A DNA stretch of 64,000 nucleotides, from assembly GCF_001279775.1 (NCBI RefSeq), contig NZ_LGDG01000213.1, forward strand, positions 244,102-308,101, written 5' to 3'. Source of the stretch: Streptomyces sp. MMG1533 (lineage in GTDB: Bacteria; Actinomycetota; Actinomycetes; Streptomycetales; Streptomycetaceae). Below the pieces are notes generated by a model. It made no database searches, was not told the origin of the DNA, and saw nothing but the letters and a program-made list of their open reading frames with translations. How positions within the stretch are numbered: position 1 is the first letter of the stretch; every line of letters starts with the position of its first letter. A program made the position numbers and the translations under genes. Positions 62,107 to 64,000 of this stretch are shown here, one piece after another.

Positions 62107-63186
62107 ATGCAGGAAGCGATTGACGCCCCCCGCTCCGGCGGGGGACCCCAGGCTCCGAAGACCGTCAGCATCCGGGACGTCGCCAAGGAGGCGGGCGTGT
62201 CCCACCAGACCGTCTCCCGGGTCGTCAACGGCCATCCCCGGGTCAAGGAGTCGACCCGGGCCCGAGTCCTCGACGTCATCGCCGAGTTGGGCTACACGCC
62301 CAACCGGATGGCCCGGGCACTGGCCGGCGGTGCGGTGCGCTCGGTGACCGTGCTGACCTCCGACACCTCCTTGTACGGTGCCTCGGCGACCCTGAAGGGC
62401 ATCGAGGAGGCGGCGAGGGCGGCTGACTTCGCGGTCGGGATCAGCGTGCTCGACGCCGGCTCGGCCCAGCAGCCCGCGGATGTCGCGGCCCGGGTCAGTC
62501 GGCCGGGGGAGGCGGTGCTGGTGATCGCCTTCGACGCGGCGGGTGTACGGGCATGGCAGGCACTGCCCGCCGGGTTCCCGGCAGCGGCGGCGGTGGAGCG
62601 GCCCGAGGACGGCCGCCCCGGCGACCGGCCCCAGCTCTGGCTGGACGACCGGGCAGCCGCAGCTCAGGCCACCCGCTATCTCATCGGCCTCGGCCACGAG
62701 ACCGTGCACTACCTGGCGATCCCGTCCTCCACCACCCGCATCGGCCAGCGCGCCGAGGGCTGGCGCGACGCCCTGCGGACGGCCGGCAAGCCCCTCCCGG
62801 AACCGATCGACGCCGGCTGGAGCCCTCGCTCCGGCTACCTCGTCGCCCGCTCGCTGCTGGCCGACCCGTCGGTCACGGCCGTGCTCTGCGGCAACGACGA
62901 CCTGGCACTCGGCGTACTCCGCGCGGCCAGGGAGGCCGGCCGTGACGTGCCGGGCGACCTGAGCGTGGTGGGCTTCGACGACGCCCCCCATTCCGCCTAC
63001 GCACACCCCGCCCTGACCACCGTCCGCCTCGACTTCGAAGGTCTCGGTCGGGGCTGCTTCGGCCTGCTCCACCGGCTCCTCGAACCCGATACCGCCCCTG
63101 CCCTGCCCCTGTGGGCCGAGCCGGAGCTGATCGTGCGGGAGAGCAGCGGCCCGGCCCCGTTGAGGCGAGACAGGCCCCAGGGCTGA
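62107..63186 (+). CDS. LacI-family transcriptional regulator
   Basis: A 359-residue repressor. Helix-turn-helix at about 20-42: SIRDVAKEAGVSHQTVSRVVNG, given here in two halves SIRDVAKEAGVS and HQTVSRVVNG, and the hinge helix YTPNRMARALAGG. The periplasmic-binding-like core has LTSDTSLYGASATLKGIEEAA, TRYLIGLGHETVHYLA, TAVLCGNDDLALGVLRAA and DVPGDLSVVGFDD. ATG at 62107 preferred; an earlier ATG at 62023 lacks a ribosome-binding site. It probably controls the alpha-galactosidase through the TGTGAACG sites. Confidence 0.9.
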   Translation: MQEAIDAPRSGGGPQAPKTVSIRDVAKEAGVSHQTVSRVVNGHPRVKESTRARVLDVIAELGYTPNRMARALAGGAVRSVTVLTSDTSLYGASATLKGIEEAARAADFAVGISVLDAGSAQQPADVAARVSRPGEAVLVIAFDAAGVRAWQALPAGFPAAAAVERPEDGRPGDRPQLWLDDRAAAAQATRYLIGLGHETVHYLAIPSSTTRIGQRAEGWRDALRTAGKPLPEPIDAGWSPRSGYLVARSLLADPSVTAVLCGNDDLALGVLRAAREAGRDVPGDLSVVGFDDAPHSAYAHPALTTVRLDFEGLGRGCFGLLHRLLEPDTAPALPLWAEPELIVRESSGPAPLRRDRPQG

Positions 63187-63345
63187 ACCCGTCAGCACGA
63201 CCACCGGTGACGCCCTGCGTGACACCTCTGGCGATGGCCGGTAGGCGTCGGCGAAACGGCCCTGAGGGATCCGCAGCAGAGAGATTCGAGTGATTCCTCA
63301 CCGGTGCGTGCGGACGCAGACACAACCGATGAACATCCACGGGCG

Positions 63346-63520
63346 AACCCATCTTCACTCCGACCGCCTTGCGGGCCATGTCGACGAGCCGGGACTGACG
63401 CAGCAGATGGCGACGGCCGGAATGCAGGCTGTCGCTGTACCTCTGCATCAGCTCACGCAGCTGTTCCGCATGCGGCCCTCCCGTCAGCCGGAAGGCGCCG
63501 GCGGACGGCCCTTCCCGGAG
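63346..63520 (-). pseudogene. Fragment of a DUF2252 protein
   Basis: The minus strand reads RLTGGPHAEQLRELMQRYSD then SGRRHLLRQSRLVDMARKAVGV, after which the homology stops (a family member would go on with GSVGTR). DUF2252 proteins have this RLVDMARKVVGVGSVGTR core. Both ends are missing. The remaining bases of the 63187-63620 gap show nothing definite. Confidence 0.65.
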
Positions 63521-63620
63521 CCCGGCGCGTCGGCATCACGCGTACCACCACCTGAGTGGTGTGGCGTCCTGCGCCGTTGGCCGGGATGCGAGGTGGTTCC
63601 CGCCGTTGGATGGTGGAGTC

Positions 63621-63905
63621 ATGAACCAGCACTACCACCAGTCCCAGCGGGGGATCGAGATCGACACCCGGCTCGTCAAGACCGGCGTCATGGTCACCGC
63701 AGTCGGTGCCGCGGTGGCATGCGCCGGCATGGCCGTCGCGGCCTTCGCGGTGTTCACGGCAGGTCGGCGCATGATCCGCGACATGGACGTGCCCCCGGCC
63801 CAGCAGGCGGCCATGAAGTGGCGACAGGTCAAGGAGGCGTCCGCGGCGGGTATGAGGGCGTGGCAGTCCGCGTCCGACGCCCAGAACGGGTCGCTCGCCC
63901 GCTAG
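63621..63905 (+). CDS. Small membrane protein
   Basis: 94 residues. A polar start (MNQHYHQSQRGIEIDTRLVKTG), one hydrophobic helix (about 23-47, VMVTAVGAAVACAGMAVAAFAVF) and a cytoplasmic helical tail with MKWRQVKEASAAGMRAWQS. GGTGGAG lies 3-9 bases before the ATG. Conserved-looking, with normal codon use; function unknown. Confidence 0.65.
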   Translation: MNQHYHQSQRGIEIDTRLVKTGVMVTAVGAAVACAGMAVAAFAVFTAGRRMIRDMDVPPAQQAAMKWRQVKEASAAGMRAWQSASDAQNGSLAR

Positions 63906-63948
63906 TCTTCTGAGTCAAGAATTCCATTCAGATGTGTAGGCTTGCTCC

Positions 63949-64000
63949 ATGGCACGGACGGGGCGGCCGAAGGCCGAGTTGACGCTGTCGGACGAAGAAC
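63949..64000 (+). CDS. IS630-type transposase, N-terminus (cut by window edge)
   Basis: MARTGRPKAELTLSDEE is the typical N-terminus of IS630-family transposases in Streptomyces, ahead of a helix-turn-helix (YLDERARLTR-type, beyond the window). Only 17 codons are visible, so completeness cannot be judged. Its left inverted repeat should lie between 63906 and 63948. Confidence 0.6.
   Translation, partial: MARTGRPKAELTLSDEE

Overview
The window is very GC-rich, uses third-position G/C codons almost throughout, and carries families typical of Streptomyces: a conservon (cvnABCD), a sulfur-assimilation leader peptide, DUF5709, DUF6397, a VanW-like protein and a secreted GH27/CBM13 enzyme. It reads as ordinary Streptomyces chromosome, probably outside the deepest core, with several scars left by mobile elements and deletions. 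No rRNA gene, intact tRNA gene or CRISPR array was seen.

Layout. 1-4.1 kb (minus strand): a sulfide/persulfide detoxification cluster of TauE/SafE exporter (cut by the left edge), membrane rhodanese, CstB-like metallo-beta-lactamase/rhodanese, a broken sulfide:quinone reductase-like gene and a single-domain rhodanese. Three near-identical TACCCC-GGGGTA palindromes of CsoR/CstR type punctuate it. 4.1-7.1 kb: a two-component system divergent from a secreted ferritin-like DUF2202 protein. 7.1-8.4 kb: transposase remnants and an orphan gene fragment. 8.4-11.4 kb: aldehyde dehydrogenase with a GAF-domain activator. 11.5-15.8 kb: amidase fragment, ROK repressor and xylB, divergent from xylA. 15.9-28.1 kb: housekeeping and accessory genes (phytase-like esterase, SWIM/SNF2 pair, fatty acid desaturase, DUF2236 oxygenase, PadR regulator with a hydrolase, methyltransferase).

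28.2-34.3 kb: an MHYT-domain membrane protein followed by a conservon (sensor kinase, roadblock, DUF742, GTPase) and a second free-standing roadblock gene. 34.4-40.5 kb: DUF6397, acyl-CoA thioesterase, Ski2-type helicase, membrane hydrolase, zinc-free ribosomal protein L31 and DUF5709. 40.9-44.5 kb: a two-gene ABC exporter whose two nucleotide-binding domains carry complementary defects. 44.6-52 kb: L,D-transpeptidase, a PNGase A-like secreted protein, a dicarboxylate symporter, a MarR/ABC-exporter pair and MltG. 52-56.1 kb: flavin monooxygenase, then an ssuCBA sulfonate transporter preceded by a 27-residue cysteine-rich leader peptide. 56.2-57 kb: yjbQ, whose 3' end runs into the 3' half of a tRNA-Met gene and then a band-7 gene fragment, a likely integration scar. 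57.1-64 kb: VanW-like protein, secreted alpha-galactosidase, paired LacI-type operators, the tail of a lost sugar-binding protein, a LacI regulator, a DUF2252 fragment, a small protein and the start of an IS630-type transposase.

Sulfur is a recurring theme: both the left cluster (sulfide/persulfide) and the ssu operon (sulfonate uptake under a cysteine leader) handle sulfur. Sugar use is the second theme: xylose (xylAB with ROK) and alpha-galactosides (GH27 with LacI).
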